Positions 1-10,712 of a stretch of DNA of 64,000 bases are shown here, in pieces (position 1 is the first letter of the stretch; each line of letters begins with the position of its first letter). The notes beneath the pieces are model-generated. The model saw nothing but the letters and a program-made list of their open reading frames with translations. It was not told the origin of the DNA and did not search any database. Source of the stretch: Paguma larvata (Eukaryota > Chordata > Mammalia > Carnivora > Viverridae); the NCBI GenBank assembly GCA_030068075.1, contig CM057841.1, forward strand, positions 51,439,030 to 51,503,029, given 5' to 3'. The position numbers and the translations under genes are program-made.

Positions 1-1667
1 GACTTGCTCAGTAACCTAATACAGCGTGCTTGCAGATGCAGCCTGGGGTTCTCTCCTATGAAGTGGCTATAAATTAATCCATCAAAGTGAAAGAGGCCAA
101 ACTGTAGGGTAAACCTTTCCACTTGCAAGCACCAGAGACACTGTGGTTCTCTTGGTAGTCCCGCTGTGTGCGTGGAGTCTGGGGAGGAGGTGACACCACG
201 GGAGTGAGTGTGCGTGCATGCGTGTGTGTGCACGTGGGATTTTTTACCTACTAAACAGGCATTGCCTTCTAGAGAGACTAAGATTGTGCCGAAGTAGCAT
301 GTCCTGAGTTTGAGAGAGTATATAGAGCTGTCCTGTCCTTGGCTGTGAGCATTGCAGCGAGTAAGAGCAGCTGCATCTCCCTGAGAGCCTTGAAAGTACT
401 TACTGGTTTCTACATCCAATAAGCCGGGTTTAAGAGTGTGTGTGTGTTTAACTAGGGAGCTTTTGTTTTTTGTTTCTTCTATTTCGTCCTGTTTTATCTA
501 CCTCCCTAAGGGTCCGGCCTGCTTTTATAAACAGGCCATATGTACACTTTGTCAAAAAATCCAGTGTGACCCCACTTTATTCTGGAGACCGCGTGGGGGT
601 GGGTCGGGGAGGTCTTTTGTCTTTGGCCTTAATAAAGAAAGTTTGGCACTGAAGCCTTTCAGAAAAAGAAAAAAGTTCGAGAATGGCTTGGTAACGGCTG
701 GGGTGTTAAGACCGTCCCTTGTAAAAGGACTTACCGGTTGAAAGTGTAGAGGCAGGGTCCAGTTAAGTCCGTCCTTGTACATTGTTGACCTTGGAGAATG
801 TGGAGAGAAACGTTTTTCCTGCGGATTAGTTATCCCGTCTCCTAGGCCTTGCACAGAGAAATGTTTGCGAAAGCTAAGGATGGTGTTAATTCTGAGCCCT
901 GTGATGAAATATTAAATAAGAGAGAAGGTAATTTGATAATGCATCCCAGTTTGGGGACAGATTCCATTAAGTAAGTATGTTTATGTAATCAAGTAGCTGA
1001 AGAGGCCTGAATCCTTTGGCTTGACAGGATGACACAGGAAAGGAATGAGCGTCGGTGGCCGGCTGGTGGCACTGAAGCCCGTGGCACGGGGACCATTTCT
1101 TTGAGAAGGACAGCAATGCTGAGTGAGGTTTACCTTAACTCACACAGATGCCAAAAGTGTAAGCGTGTGTCATCGGGGCCACCCAGAATACATACCAAAT
1201 TCCGTCAGTCGTGGAACAGATGCAGTTACCAGGCAGGGGAGTGGTGTTCCCGCTGGGTTTTTCCTGCCCTCTGGGGGGGGCTCCTCCTGCTCTAGACCCC
1301 CTTGTGCCCTTAGATCGTGTGAGTCCCAGGACCTTCGGGGCCTGTGGGTTTTCTCAGAGATGCGATGGTGACAATGGCACTTCTGACTGTGGCACTTTGT
1401 CGGGTTGCTGTTCCTCACCTTCTTTGTTTGGGCTTCTCTGAAAACCAGGATGCTCGGAAAATACGTTCAGCGTATTACTCTCTTTCCTCTCTCACTTGCC
1501 TTGATTTCTCGTGATCAGTTAGATACATCCGTCATTCACGTTTAGCCTCTGGCTCTTTCAGGTATACGTGCGTGTGTCACAGGTGGAAATGGCATCCATG
1601 CCAGCAAATGCAAGTGAGTCTTCCCAGTCCCCAGCCAGTAGCTCATGTGCCCAAGTAGTAAGTGTTA
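1..1667. other. Unique intronic sequence, no recognised element
   Basis: Apart from the TG-rich tract at 203-235 I recognise no repeat, exon or RNA gene here. Reading frames reach only about 100 codons and are not protein-like. Confidence 0.6.
203..235. repeat. Alternating purine-pyrimidine (TG/CG/CA) tract
   Basis: A run of alternating GT, GC and CA dinucleotides including gtgcgtgcatgcgtg. It is an imperfect TG microsatellite of about 33 bp and is prone to left-handed Z-DNA. Confidence 0.8.
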
Positions 1668-1678
1668 GTGCGTATTTA

Positions 1679-1876
1679 TTTATTTTTCTTTATTTAGCTT
1701 AAAATTAAAAAAAAATATATTTATCTTTGAGAGAGAGGGAGACACAGAGTCCTAAGCAGTCTCCAGGCTCCAAGCTGTCAGCACAGAGCACCATGCGGAG
1801 CTTGAACTCCCAAGCTATGAGATCCTGACCTGAGCCAAAGTTGATGTGCAGCCGACTGAGCCACCCAGGCGCCCCT
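1679..1876 (-). mobile_element. CAN-SINE (feliform tRNA-derived SINE), antisense
   Basis: Reading rightward it starts in an A/T-rich tail, then gagagagaggg, 'ctgtcagcacagagc', gagatcctgacctgagc and ends with gccacccaggcgcccc, the reverse complement of a CAN-SINE head. The 11-bp direct repeat gtgcgtattta at 1668-1678 and 1877-1887 is a perfect target-site duplication, showing insertion by L1-type target-primed reverse transcription. Confidence 0.93.
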
Positions 1877-1985
1877 GTGCGTATTTAAATACATCTCTCC
1901 CCTGCCTGTGTGTTTTCCCGAGGGGCATCACACATGCTATTCTATAACTTCAATTTTTTTTATTTATTTATAATATAACAGGGAG

Positions 1986-2196
1986 AGGCGCCTGGGCAGC
2001 CCAGTTGGTTAAGTGTTCCGCTTGAGCTCTGGTCCTGATCTCAGAGTTCATGACTTTGAGCCCTGCGTCAGGCTCTGTGCTGACAGTTCAGAGCCGGGAG
2101 CCATTTCCCATTCTGCTCCCTCTCTCTCTGCCCCTCCCCCTCTTAAACTCTGTCTCAGTTTCTCAAAAATGAATACAAATATGAAAACAGTTTTAA
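1986..2196 (+). mobile_element. CAN-SINE, sense orientation, diverged
   Basis: Head gcgcctgggcagcccagttggttaag, body with 'ctctgtgctgacagttcagag', CT-rich part and a degenerate AAATGAATAC tail. It faces the antisense copy at 1679-1876, so the two form an inverted pair about 110 bp apart. Confidence 0.85.
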
Positions 2197-2459
2197 GTAT
2201 GACAGATGTTTCCTCATCTCTGTCTCATTTCACCTCATTCTGTGTGACGACCGTACAGGGCTGCCGTGTACTCGATTGAACATAATTGATGGGACATTTC
2301 CGTTGGTTCCAGTGTTCCGGCTCTTGTCTGCAATGGTAGTGGAACGTTCCTCTCATTTTCTCATAAGGGCAAGTGCATTTGTAGGGCTTGGCTATGTACA
2401 ATTTGATAGGTACAACCCAATCGCCCCCAAAGATGTTAAGTCATTTTGTTGTTATCTTT

Positions 2460-2631
2460 AAATTTTTTTATTTGAGAAGAGAGAACAGGAGAGAGGGACA
2501 GAGACCACCGTAAGCAGGCCCCACTCTCCACGCGGAGCCCGACACGGGGCTCAGTCCTCAGAGCCTGGGATCATGACCTAAGCTGAAATCAAGAGTTGGA
2601 CACTCAACCGACGGAGCCGTCCAGGCGCCCC
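2460..2631 (-). mobile_element. CAN-SINE, antisense, diverged
   Basis: T-rich start, gagaagagaga, 'cggagcccgacacggggctc', gggatcatgacctaagctg and terminal ccaggcgcccc identify an antisense CAN-SINE. The sequence tcattttgt before it and gcattttgt after it may be a decayed target-site duplication. Confidence 0.85.
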
Positions 2632-4424
2632 AGTATTGAGGCATTTTGTATCCCACTTCCCTGCTCCCCCCGCCATTAATATGCATGGCTTCCTGGGTCC
2701 TACAGACCCTAACGCGCATGGACCATGCTCAGTTCAGTTGTCCTTACAAAGTCTGTCTTCACCGGGGCTGCCTAGGACCACGTTAATTGTAATACCTTTG
2801 GGCACTTTTTTCTCTGCAATCCTGAACACAGGCATCCGCATGGCCCCTGGCCGGTGGGATGAGAGCTTACTCAGGCAGCAGAAGTCGGCAGCCTGGGGTC
2901 AGTCTTGCCTCTTGAGGGATCCCAGATAGTCACTTGGAATTTATAGTTTTAGAAAACTTACGGCCTCAGCATTAACCTGCTGAAAACACGTGAGTGCAGC
3001 CTGGCGGTATTTCCAAAAGATGCTCCAGGTGAACAGGGCTGTTTCCTGCCACTCTATCCCTGTCTCTCGAATTGGTATCTATCTTTGGTGAACAGTTATA
3101 TTTGAGGCCTGCTTATGTGACGAGGGGTATCGCGTGGGACTTGTTGCCAGCTGTCTGTAACACATGCATTTAAAAGCAGGCCTGATGAAGACTTATTTTC
3201 CTCTCGAGAGGCCCGGATAGTTTTGTAATTTATTAAGAGTTGGCAGTCGCAGCGTTGAGCGAGTGTGATCTCTGACTCTTGGGAACTCAAAACGACTTAA
3301 CTGAGACGGAGTGGCAGAGGAGTGTCAACATTCAGGTAGTGCAAGTGGGGACAGAAGCAGCGGGGCGGGGTCTCTGGTCCCTGCACTTTGGCTCCGAGCT
3401 GAAGGCATTGGTGAGTGTGTCTCCTGGACCTTGTAATTCCATTTACATGAATCAGATCCGTTTGGGAAGTAGGTCCTTGTACTTGGAGGATGCAGGGAAA
3501 GCTGAAAGCAGTGGTGTGTTAACACAAAAATCGTCCCCAGACTGGAATTTTCCTCAACGCTAACGCAGGACGAGGACATCAGGCTCATCTTGTTGAGTAC
3601 ACGGCGGTGGAGCTCCAGGCTGGGGGAGTTGGCGGGTGCTGGAAGGTTCTGCGACTTGTTGATCGGTTCGTTCCTGAAGATTGCTGTGGTGGTATGTCGG
3701 GGGGGTGTTGATACCCTTCTTCCTGGCCTTTTAATTGTGTGCATTTGCAAGTCACATTTGTCTCCAGCGTTTCTCAATTATAAATTAATAATAACAACCC
3801 ATTAGAAATTACGGGTGCTGTAAGCCCCAACTCCTTTGGGCACCTTAATAAAAATGATAATTAAAACCATAATTTACAGTAAACGGGGACACTGCCCAAG
3901 TAGATCCACAATATGCAGAAAATTAAAAAACCCAAACCGGAAGGAGCCTTCCTGGTGCCAGGGCAAGAACTGGCCTCGTTTTCAGCCACTCCTTCCTTAG
4001 TGTCTTTGTCCGTATTTGTGAGGACTGACTGGGTTCCCACCCTGATGTCCTTTGTGCCTCAGCAGTCCGTGACCCTGTCCCCACCTATCCTGCCAGTGAG
4101 TCTCACCGTGGATGGTCACCTGCTCCATCCCCCACCCCGCCCAGACCCACCCCTCCTCCTCCGTCTTCCCTGCCTGGGCAGAGCAGTGGCCAGGCTCTTC
4201 TGGGGCCAGTCTGGCCTCTGTGGAGACCTGGGGTTCTCCTGCAAACTTAGACTCAGGCCGCCATCTGGCTTTGGTGCAATGTTTGCTTCCCAAATCATTT
4301 TCTAATTTTTCCCTTAGCCGTTCAGCCTACGAGGATGCCTTATCCCTACCTGGCCGTTCACAGGGCTTCAGTGTCTTCAGGTCGCCCACTTTCTGCTTGA
4401 CCACTGGAGGTATTTTAAATGAAT

Positions 4425-4510
4425 AAAACAATAATATTTAGTATTATAACTATACAATGTGTATATAATGTTATTATATAGTTACCTAGTAGTACTAATT
4501 ATTAGTCATA
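4425..4510. repeat. AT-rich block with an inverted repeat
   Basis: About 85 bp of nearly pure A/T with an 8-bp inverted repeat, taactata at 4447-4454 and tatagtta at 4477-4484, separated by 22 nt. AT-rich, flexible, hairpin-capable blocks of this kind are typical of FRA16D-type fragile regions. Confidence 0.65.
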
Positions 4511-5274
4511 GTGCTGCTCTCTGCCCAGATTCTTCCATAGCTCCCTGCTGCCTGCCAGGACCCCACAGTTCCTGCTTGCTGGACAGGGTTTCATCTGTCG
4601 CCTTCCCTCTTTGCTCATTCGTGTGGGCCCCCCCTCTCCAGTCCTTGATCTTGTCTTGGCCTTTCTTGGCTCGACTGGTTCATTTTTCTGTCCTCTGGTC
4701 CCAGCATGGTTCTCGCCCAGAGTTTCTGCTACTACTCAGTGACATTTGGGAATCGCCAAGAAGGCGGGTCACGCAGCGCGCAGCACAGCTCCTAATTCCT
4801 GCAGGTCCCCGGGTCGTCCCCCTGCGCAGAGCCGAGGGCTGCCGCCAGGTCTTCTGGGGTGTAGCGGGCGTCCTGATCTTCTCGTGCTTGACAGAGTGGG
4901 ACCTGACAGGGTTCCAATAAAATCGTGAGCTGGTCAGCATGAAGCGTTCTTTGAGATGCCACAGTCTGGACGTGAACTTTCTGATTGAGGCAGTTTCGTG
5001 GCCAGGCTCGCGCATCGTGTCTAACGTGAATCTTACCTGTATATTGTGCATGCAAGCATCGAATGCCTTCAGCGGTCTGGCAGGTCAGGTGTGCAGCCCG
5101 GGTGGTGACCATGGCCAACAGGAGGGCACAGACCCCATCTCTAGCCTGTGGCGGCAGCGGGATGAGAGACCCCGTGTGATCCCGTCATAAGCTTTTTCAG
5201 AGAAAGTAGACATCTGCCCTCAGATAGATAATCTCTTGGTTTTTTAATGCTGATGACTAGTACATATTGGGAAG

Positions 5275-5345
5275 GAAGAGAAAGAGGGAAGTAGAACAGG
5301 GGAGGAAAGAAAGGAAAGGGGAAGAGGAGGGAGGGAAACAGTGTT
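5275..5345. repeat. Purine-rich (GA/GGA) tract
   Basis: Around 70 bp of almost uninterrupted purines on the plus strand (gggaaggaagagaaagaggg and similar), a polypurine/polypyrimidine asymmetric tract. Confidence 0.75.
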
Positions 5346-5930
5346 GGAGCCAAACAGAACAGACTGGGGTGTGATTGATCCTTCCATCAGCAGTTTGTAG
5401 CCTCCATTCTGGAGAATGAAACCTAGTGTAGGAAAAGCGGGTATTTAATATTTTTGGGGGGAGGAGTGTTTCCCTTTTCTTGGTATTTTAGTGTTGATAT
5501 GCAGAGCCGAAAACCCCACAGCAAGATGTTAAACCTTCATGGCCACTTGCCCTTCCCTATTGGATCAGACGTACGAGCGCTAGAAAGCGGATGCTGCCCA
5601 TTGTTTTAAAATGCCTTCTCTTGCTTTCTTTGTATTAGTAGCTTTAAATATTCTTGCGAACGCACTTGTTACCTCCGTGCAGTTAAGCCGGTTCAATTTA
5701 AACATTGTCATCAAGTTAATTTTTTATAAGATGAATCAGGTTATTAAATTTAGTAAAACCATTGCCTTCATTATTTTGCACAAACTTTGGCACTGCGTAG
5801 GATTGGCTCAGCACTACTACATTTAGCTAATTAAACTGGTCATCAGCTACGGTATTAGGAGCCTGAGGGATGCTATTCTCATGAGCTTTGCCAGGGCTCC
5901 AGCAGTAGGTAGCGTTATTAAACTTTTTTT

Positions 5931-6012
5931 TTCTTTCCTTTTTCTTCTTTTCCTCCTCCTCCTCCTCCGCCTCCTCCGCCTCCTCCGCCTCCTCCCCCCC
6001 CCCAAAAAAAAA
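5931..6012. repeat. Pyrimidine tract with 9-bp (CCTCCGCCT) tandem units ending in C-run and A-run
   Basis: A T/C-rich lead-in is followed by (TCC)n, then about three copies of a 9-bp unit cctcctccg, then about ten C and about ten A. The strong strand asymmetry and CpG in each unit are notable. Confidence 0.85.
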
Positions 6013-6599
6013 ACTCCACACTCCAGAGATAAGGTTTACTCTAAGAGTGTTACTGCCCTTCCTGTTAAACCTTCATGTTTTGAAATGTCGACACTTTGGT
6101 TTTGGCTTCAAAGGCAGTTGTAAAGGAGAAGACGGAGCTGTGTCTTCCAGCCTTTAAAAGGTGACCGGTAACATGTTGCCGATGCGTTGCTCTGATAAAG
6201 GAAGACACACGAGCCAGAGTGTAATTCTCCACGACACAGGGGTAGATGGTGGCATGGTAACCACAGCCAGGGATTCCGTAAAGCAGAGAGGGTGCAAACG
6301 TGTGGTCTCGTTCCTTGTCTTCATAAAAACTCCTTTGCCGTAGGTCATTTCGTCAGGTGAGCTAGCATGACCTAAGAGGTTTGTTTAGAAACATCAACTT
6401 GGATAGAAAGCGGGCAGGTTGTGTCGGCTACAGATGGCCAGGCAGTGCCTTTCAAAACTGCAGTGAGCCCTGTGTTCTGCAGGATCTTAATATTTTATAC
6501 ATTGTTACAAAGGAAGTTAGAGAGCCGTCAGGATTGTTGGAAACAACATGGGTGGTTTCGAAATAGTCCAGAGTTGTAGGCTCCTAGCCACCTGTAAGA

Positions 6600-6700
6600 A
6601 CCATCCATTCCTTCGGCAGATAGTTATTGAACCCTACTGGGTGTTAGTCCCATGGGATACAGAGATAAAAAAGGCACAGATTCTAAAGAGTTAACTCTTA
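6600..6700 (-). repeat. L2 3'-end fragment, antisense
   Basis: The text ttattgaaccctactgggtg, then cccatgggatacagagataa, resembles the reverse complement of the L2 3' end, an ancient LINE relic found in all mammals. Confidence 0.55.
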
Positions 6701-7920
6701 AGCTGGTGAATTGGATGAAGAAAGCCCCGGGGTCAGCCTGGCCCTGCGTTGTGTCATTGCCCTCTCAGTCCCTTAAAAATACGGTTGCTAACATATGGCG
6801 AAGTATTGTGTCCACCATCTTCCTCCACATCATTTTTTTCTTCTTATACCCTGTGATGAAAATGCGATGAAAAATATTTCTCGTAATTGATCTGACCGGG
6901 ACATCTCGCAGGGACGCAGGATCCACCATTTTCAAAAGACTCTCCTGGGTGTGTCGAGTCCTAGGAGTACAAGTGAGGTCGTTTTTGGTCACTTCGTGTT
7001 CCCTCCACTTGGGTGTCGGTATTTCATTAATCCGATGGATGTAACACGTCAGTTAGCAAGATTTTTTCCGAGGCCCGCCCCCGTCCAGTCTTGGAACAGC
7101 TGGGCTACAAAACCTGGTGTTTTACTTCTTTCTTTTTGCCCAAATGTGGTTAGGTACCCTTTGCCTCTGGTGGTAGGTGGTGAAGTTGGCATCACGGATC
7201 AAAGTTAGTAAATTCCAGAATACTGTCTTTTTGCCTCATGGATTGAAGATAGGGCTTGAAGCAGCTTTCAGTCCTTACACCAAAGAGGTCACAGACACAT
7301 TTAGATGTTAAATATTTCAGATTTGAAATCCTTTGGGCAGTATGTTAAGATCATATTCAGATATAGGACGTTCTCCTTAGGTAACGGTAAGTGAATATCT
7401 TGGGATGCAGAACTTGGCATAACCTGAAAAATAGCTCAAGTTATCTCAAGAGTCAAGTTCACATGTGTTCGAGAGCCAGTATTCAGACAAATGGAATGGT
7501 GAGTCTTGTAGCTAACTTCTTTAAATTCTGGTTGATATTAAAGCCAGTCAGCTCCCGGGTTTGCTGTTGAGAGCAGATCTGGGAGACAGTGTTAATTTTT
7601 ACATGGTAATGACTGTGTGATGACTGCCTATGCAAGTCACAGAGGAGACAAAGGACCTGAGGATTTTGGAAAGAACTGGGAGTTAACATGTATTTTCCAC
7701 CTACTGTTGTTACGTTAGGCTGTTCGTGCAAGTTTACTATTTCTCATTTGAAGAAACGATAGCTGAGTTTCTGATGGGTTGAAGGCAGAGCCCACAACTT
7801 ACAAATAGCTAGAGCTGGGGTCAGTGTGAGTGTGTCAAACCCGTGAGGTTGAGTTTTCCCACTATGCTGTGCTGGCTTCCCTTGAGAGCTAGTTTATAAA
7901 TAGACTGGTCTCCAAGAAGA

Positions 7921-7966
7921 TTAGATCTATGGATCTATGGATCTGTGCATCTCTATGGATGGATTT
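7921..7966. repeat. Short tandem repeat of ctatggat-type units
   Basis: Imperfect tandem copies of ctatggat and ctgtgcat over about 45 bp. Confidence 0.7.
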
Positions 7967-8239
7967 TGCTAGACTCTTTCACATGGCAATCTCTGGTCTT
8001 TCATACATGTTCACAGCATCTTGGAAACAACAATCTATGGTCGTTGGACCTGGCGTTGGCTGAATTACATTCCTGCCCCTTCCAGTAGAGTTGATTCATT
8101 TGCCGTTGCGGGTACACCGTCTGGTCTTCCTCACAGCTTACAAGACACGCCATTTCATCCTTAGAGCCTTGGTGTGGTGTGTAAGGTCCTAGTTACACAT
8201 CTTTGCCAATATTTGGTGTGGTCACTTAAACAATTTTTT

Positions 8240-8312
8240 GGGGGGATGTTAATTTATTTTCGAGAGAGAGAGAGCGAGAGAACACGCACAAGTTGGGGAG
8301 TGGCAGAGAAAC
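8240..8312 (-). mobile_element. Truncated CAN-SINE, antisense (tail half only)
   Basis: Only the part near the SINE tail is present: ttaatttattttcgagagag, gcgagagaacacgcacaag and gtggcagagaaactgaa. The diagnostic ggcgcccc head is absent, so this is a broken copy. Confidence 0.65.
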
Positions 8313-8400
8313 TGAACTCTTCAAGGACAGTCACCGTGTCTGACTCTCTGTATTCCTTATCCTTCATATTGAGCCCGGGTCCTTCTCGTTATTAGACGGT
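8305..8400 (+). repeat. L2/MIR-like fragment just upstream of exon 5
   Basis: Text such as ttcaaggacagtcaccgtgtctg and ccttatccttcatattgagc resembles the sense L2 3' region. The resemblance is weak and the family assignment is uncertain. Confidence 0.35.
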
Positions 8401-8710
8401 GGTTAAATGGCAGACGGTGCTGCGATCTCTTCTATGGCTTGGCCTTCACCTGGGGGATGGTCAGGTTTGCTCAACCTCAACTATGTTGACACTTTGGGCC
8501 AGACAGTTCTCCTTCGTGGGGGCTGTCCTGTGTTTTGTAGGGTATTTTGTAGCATTTCTGGCCTTATCCCCAGTTGTGACCACTGAAAATGACTCTCACC
8601 ATTTGCAACTGTCTCCCCCGGGGGACAGATGACGTCTGGCTGAGAGCCCCTGGGGTAACGTGTGCGGTGCTCAATAAAGGGCGTTTGGCTGAGTCCATGT
8701 TTTGCGTTTG

Positions 8711-8744
8711 TGTTTTCTAATGTTGACTTTCCTTTAAACCGTAG
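8711..8744 (+). other. WWOX: 3' splice site (acceptor) of WWOX exon 5
   Basis: The last bases of intron 4 contain a branch-point-like TTCTAAT at about 8715-8721, a pyrimidine-rich stretch (ttgactttccttt) and the terminal GTAG at 8741-8744 directly before the exon. The acceptor phase leaves GG as codon positions 2 and 3, which fits the SDR glycine codon. Confidence 0.88.
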
Positions 8745-8851
8745 GGTTTGAAACTGCCAAGTCTTTGGCCCTCCACGGTGCGCACGTGATCCTCGCCTGT
8801 AGGAGTGTGACAAGGGCCAATGAAGCTGTGTCCCGCATTTTAGGAGAATGG
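8745..8851 (+). CDS. WWOX: WWOX coding exon 5 (short-chain dehydrogenase domain, internal exon)
   Basis: This internal exon encodes part of WWOX, a two-WW-domain protein with a C-terminal short-chain dehydrogenase/reductase (SDR) domain, known as a tumour suppressor and neurodevelopmental gene. The exon begins with two bases completing the last glycine codon of the SDR nucleotide-binding motif (TGxxxGxG; human residue 137). It then reads [19 protein letters not shown], followed by [16 protein letters not shown], 35 codons with no stop (human residues 138-172). That segment is the first helix and second strand of the Rossmann fold. The length of 107 bp and the phase agree with human exon 5 (c.410-516, recalled from memory). 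It is bounded by an AG acceptor and a GTAAGC donor. Relative to my memory of the human protein there are changes at 144, 157-159, 162 and 170. No frameshift or stop is seen, so it looks functional. Exons 4 and 6 lie outside the window. Confidence 0.95.
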
Positions 8852-8857
8852 GTAAGC
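8850..8857 (+). other. WWOX: 5' splice site (donor) of WWOX exon 5
   Basis: The exon ends in TGG (Trp) and the intron begins at 8852 with GTAAGC, a strong U1-type donor. The junction falls between codons, so the next exon should start at codon position 1. Confidence 0.9.
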
Positions 8858-9284
8858 AAGCGCTCGACCTTCTGTTTTTTCCCTTTTTTTAATTGTCAAA
8901 TATGCACGCCGGGATAGACACATGGGGGTTTTAGTACAGCGCGTAAAGTTTATTGCTCTTGGAATAACGCTCTTCTTTATTTTTAAAGTCATACTCTCTT
9001 TGTTTATTTTATGAATGAAAGGGCAAGCAAGCCTGTTATTATCCACACGTTTGTTTATGGTTCATTGTCAATGTCGTCGTCTTTATTAGTCAGAGGTTTG
9101 AGAATGTTTACTCATTCAGCTCATTTAGTAAGAAAAAGAAAACGTGGTTAACGCCCGTGTATGCTGCTAAGAGTTTGTTTTGCTTACGGTTTGTGTGAGA
9201 TGCGAAGGGGCGGGCGGGCTTTAATCGTATCTCTGTTTTTCACTTTTTGCTTCTCTGTGCTGTGTGGATGGGGGCGTTGCGCAC

Positions 9285-9830
9285 AAATGTTTACCGAAGG
9301 CGTGCAGTGCTCTGGAGGCTAAGGATTCAGCGTATCAAACAGAACACGGTCCCTGCCCTCCCTTGGGCTTGCCTTCTGTAGGAGAAACAGACTGTAAGGG
9401 GTAATTCTATTTAATATCTGACATGCTGCCAAGTTGTTACAAACACAACGAAGCCTGGTGAGGTGGAGCGAGGGAGGAACCGGAACCGGCGTAGCTGGAC
9501 TGGGTGAGGTCGGGCGGTTCGCAGAGAGCTCTGTGAGGCGGTGACGTCTGGTCTGACTCTCAGATGAGGTAAAGCAGCGGCCTGTGTCAGCGCCGGGGGA
9601 CGTGGTTTCTAAGCAGCGGGAGCAGCACGTGCAAAGGCCCAGGCGTGGGAGCGACTCAGGGGCAACAGGGAGGCCCGTGTGGCTGTAGCCAGATGGCAGG
9701 GGAGGAGGTGACAGAGGCACTGTGAGGCATCACCGGGACCTCAGAGTCAGGGAGGAAGAGGACAGCAGCCCTGGTCCGCTTGTGTAAAGGACCGCTGGGC
9801 TTCAGTGTGAAGGATAGACTGTGTTCACGC
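9285..9830 (-). repeat. L2 LINE relic, antisense
   Basis: The phrase aacacggtccctgccctcc followed by a long purine/GC-rich stretch with 'gcaaaggcccaggcgtggga' and tgtggctgtagccagatggc is typical of reverse-complement L2. Any coding potential has decayed. A further similar fragment lies at about 10030-10190. Confidence 0.6.
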
Positions 9831-10324
9831 ATTGGCTCATCTTGTATTCATGTCTTGATGACGTGGACCCTGTCACAGGTAGTGCCGTCTACTGTTAAGG
9901 AAACACTGTCATTGTAGAACTTTCTGCCCAGGGTGGAAGTGTGATTTAACTAACAACACACAAACATCACTGTAAACTTGACACGGCAGTACTAGGTACT
10001 AGGAAGTGCAGGTTGTTCTCGAAAGCGGTGAGTAACGCCTAGACACAGGGGACATTCAGAGTCGCTGAGAAGGAAGTGACTGAGCTGAGATCTGGGGAAA
10101 GTCCCGGGGGGAGGATGGAGAAGGTCAGACTGGGCAGAGGGCATGGGCTGTGTGGCGGCCCTCAGAAGAGGAGACCCTCGAGTGTCCAGGAGCAGAGCGA
10201 GAAGGTGGGCGGATGCCCTTGCTGAGGCTGTCTTTGTTTCCTGAATGCCGCGGAGGGTTTCTTGCCATCCGAGGAAACACCATGGTTCCTTTCGGAGAAC
10301 GTCTGATGTTTTGGGCCCGTGGAG

Positions 10325-10334
10325 TCCACTTGAG

Positions 10335-10370
<36 letters not shown>

Positions 10371-10420
10371 CCTCTTTGATTTGTGCTGTTTCAAAAATAA
10401 ACTTTTTTAAAAAAAGAAAA
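10325..10420 (+). mobile_element. 5'-truncated CAN-SINE, sense, with expanded (CT)n
   Basis: About 14 CT dinucleotides at about 10338-10366, ctgcccctctttg, tttcaaaaataaac and an A-rich tail match the 3' half of a CAN-SINE. The head is missing. It lies 60 bp from an antisense full-length copy. Confidence 0.75.
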
Positions 10421-10482
10421 GGAATATTGATTTCTACTCTCTCAGTATATTTGAAATGAAGTATTTCCAATTCAGTATATTT

Positions 10483-10712
10483 CTTTTTATTTAAAAAAAG
10501 TTTTTTTATATATTGATTTTTGAGAGAGAGAGAGAGAGGGACAGAACACAAATGGGAGGGGCAGAGAGAGAGGAAGACACAGAATCTGAAGTAGGCTCCA
10601 GGCTCCAAGCTGTCAGCACAGAGCCCGACATGGGGCTTGAACCCACGAACTGCAAGATGATGACTTGAGCTGAAGTCGGACTCTCAACCGACTGAGCCAC
10701 CCAGGCGCCCCC
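10483..10712 (-). mobile_element. CAN-SINE, antisense
   Basis: The complete reversed body ends in ctgagccacccaggcgcccc. Near-identical flanks aattcagtatattt (10469-10482) and aattcaatatattt (10716-10729) form a target-site duplication. Confidence 0.93.

Larger units (their letters stand above)
2632..8239. other. Mostly unique intronic sequence
   Basis: A low-repeat interval of 5.6 kb. I recognise an AT-rich block near 4425-4510, a purine-rich tract near 5275-5345, a TCC/GCC tract near 5950-6003 and an L2-like fragment near 6600-6700. Nothing else is identifiable, and no reading frame looks protein-coding. Confidence 0.6.
1..8744 (+). other. WWOX: WWOX intron 4, 3' portion
   Basis: This is inferred to be intronic because it lies upstream of the exon 5 acceptor on the sense strand. 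All reading frames are short and none resembles a known protein. It holds three full-length CAN-SINEs and a truncated fourth, simple repeats and L2 fragments. WWOX exon 4, which should end in the first part of the SDR glycine motif, was not seen and must lie upstream of the window. Confidence 0.85.

Noticed and set aside
1..8744. Presence of WWOX exon 4 upstream of exon 5
   Set aside because: I looked for a sequence encoding the first part of the SDR glycine motif followed by a donor and did not see it. In human it lies tens of kilobases away.
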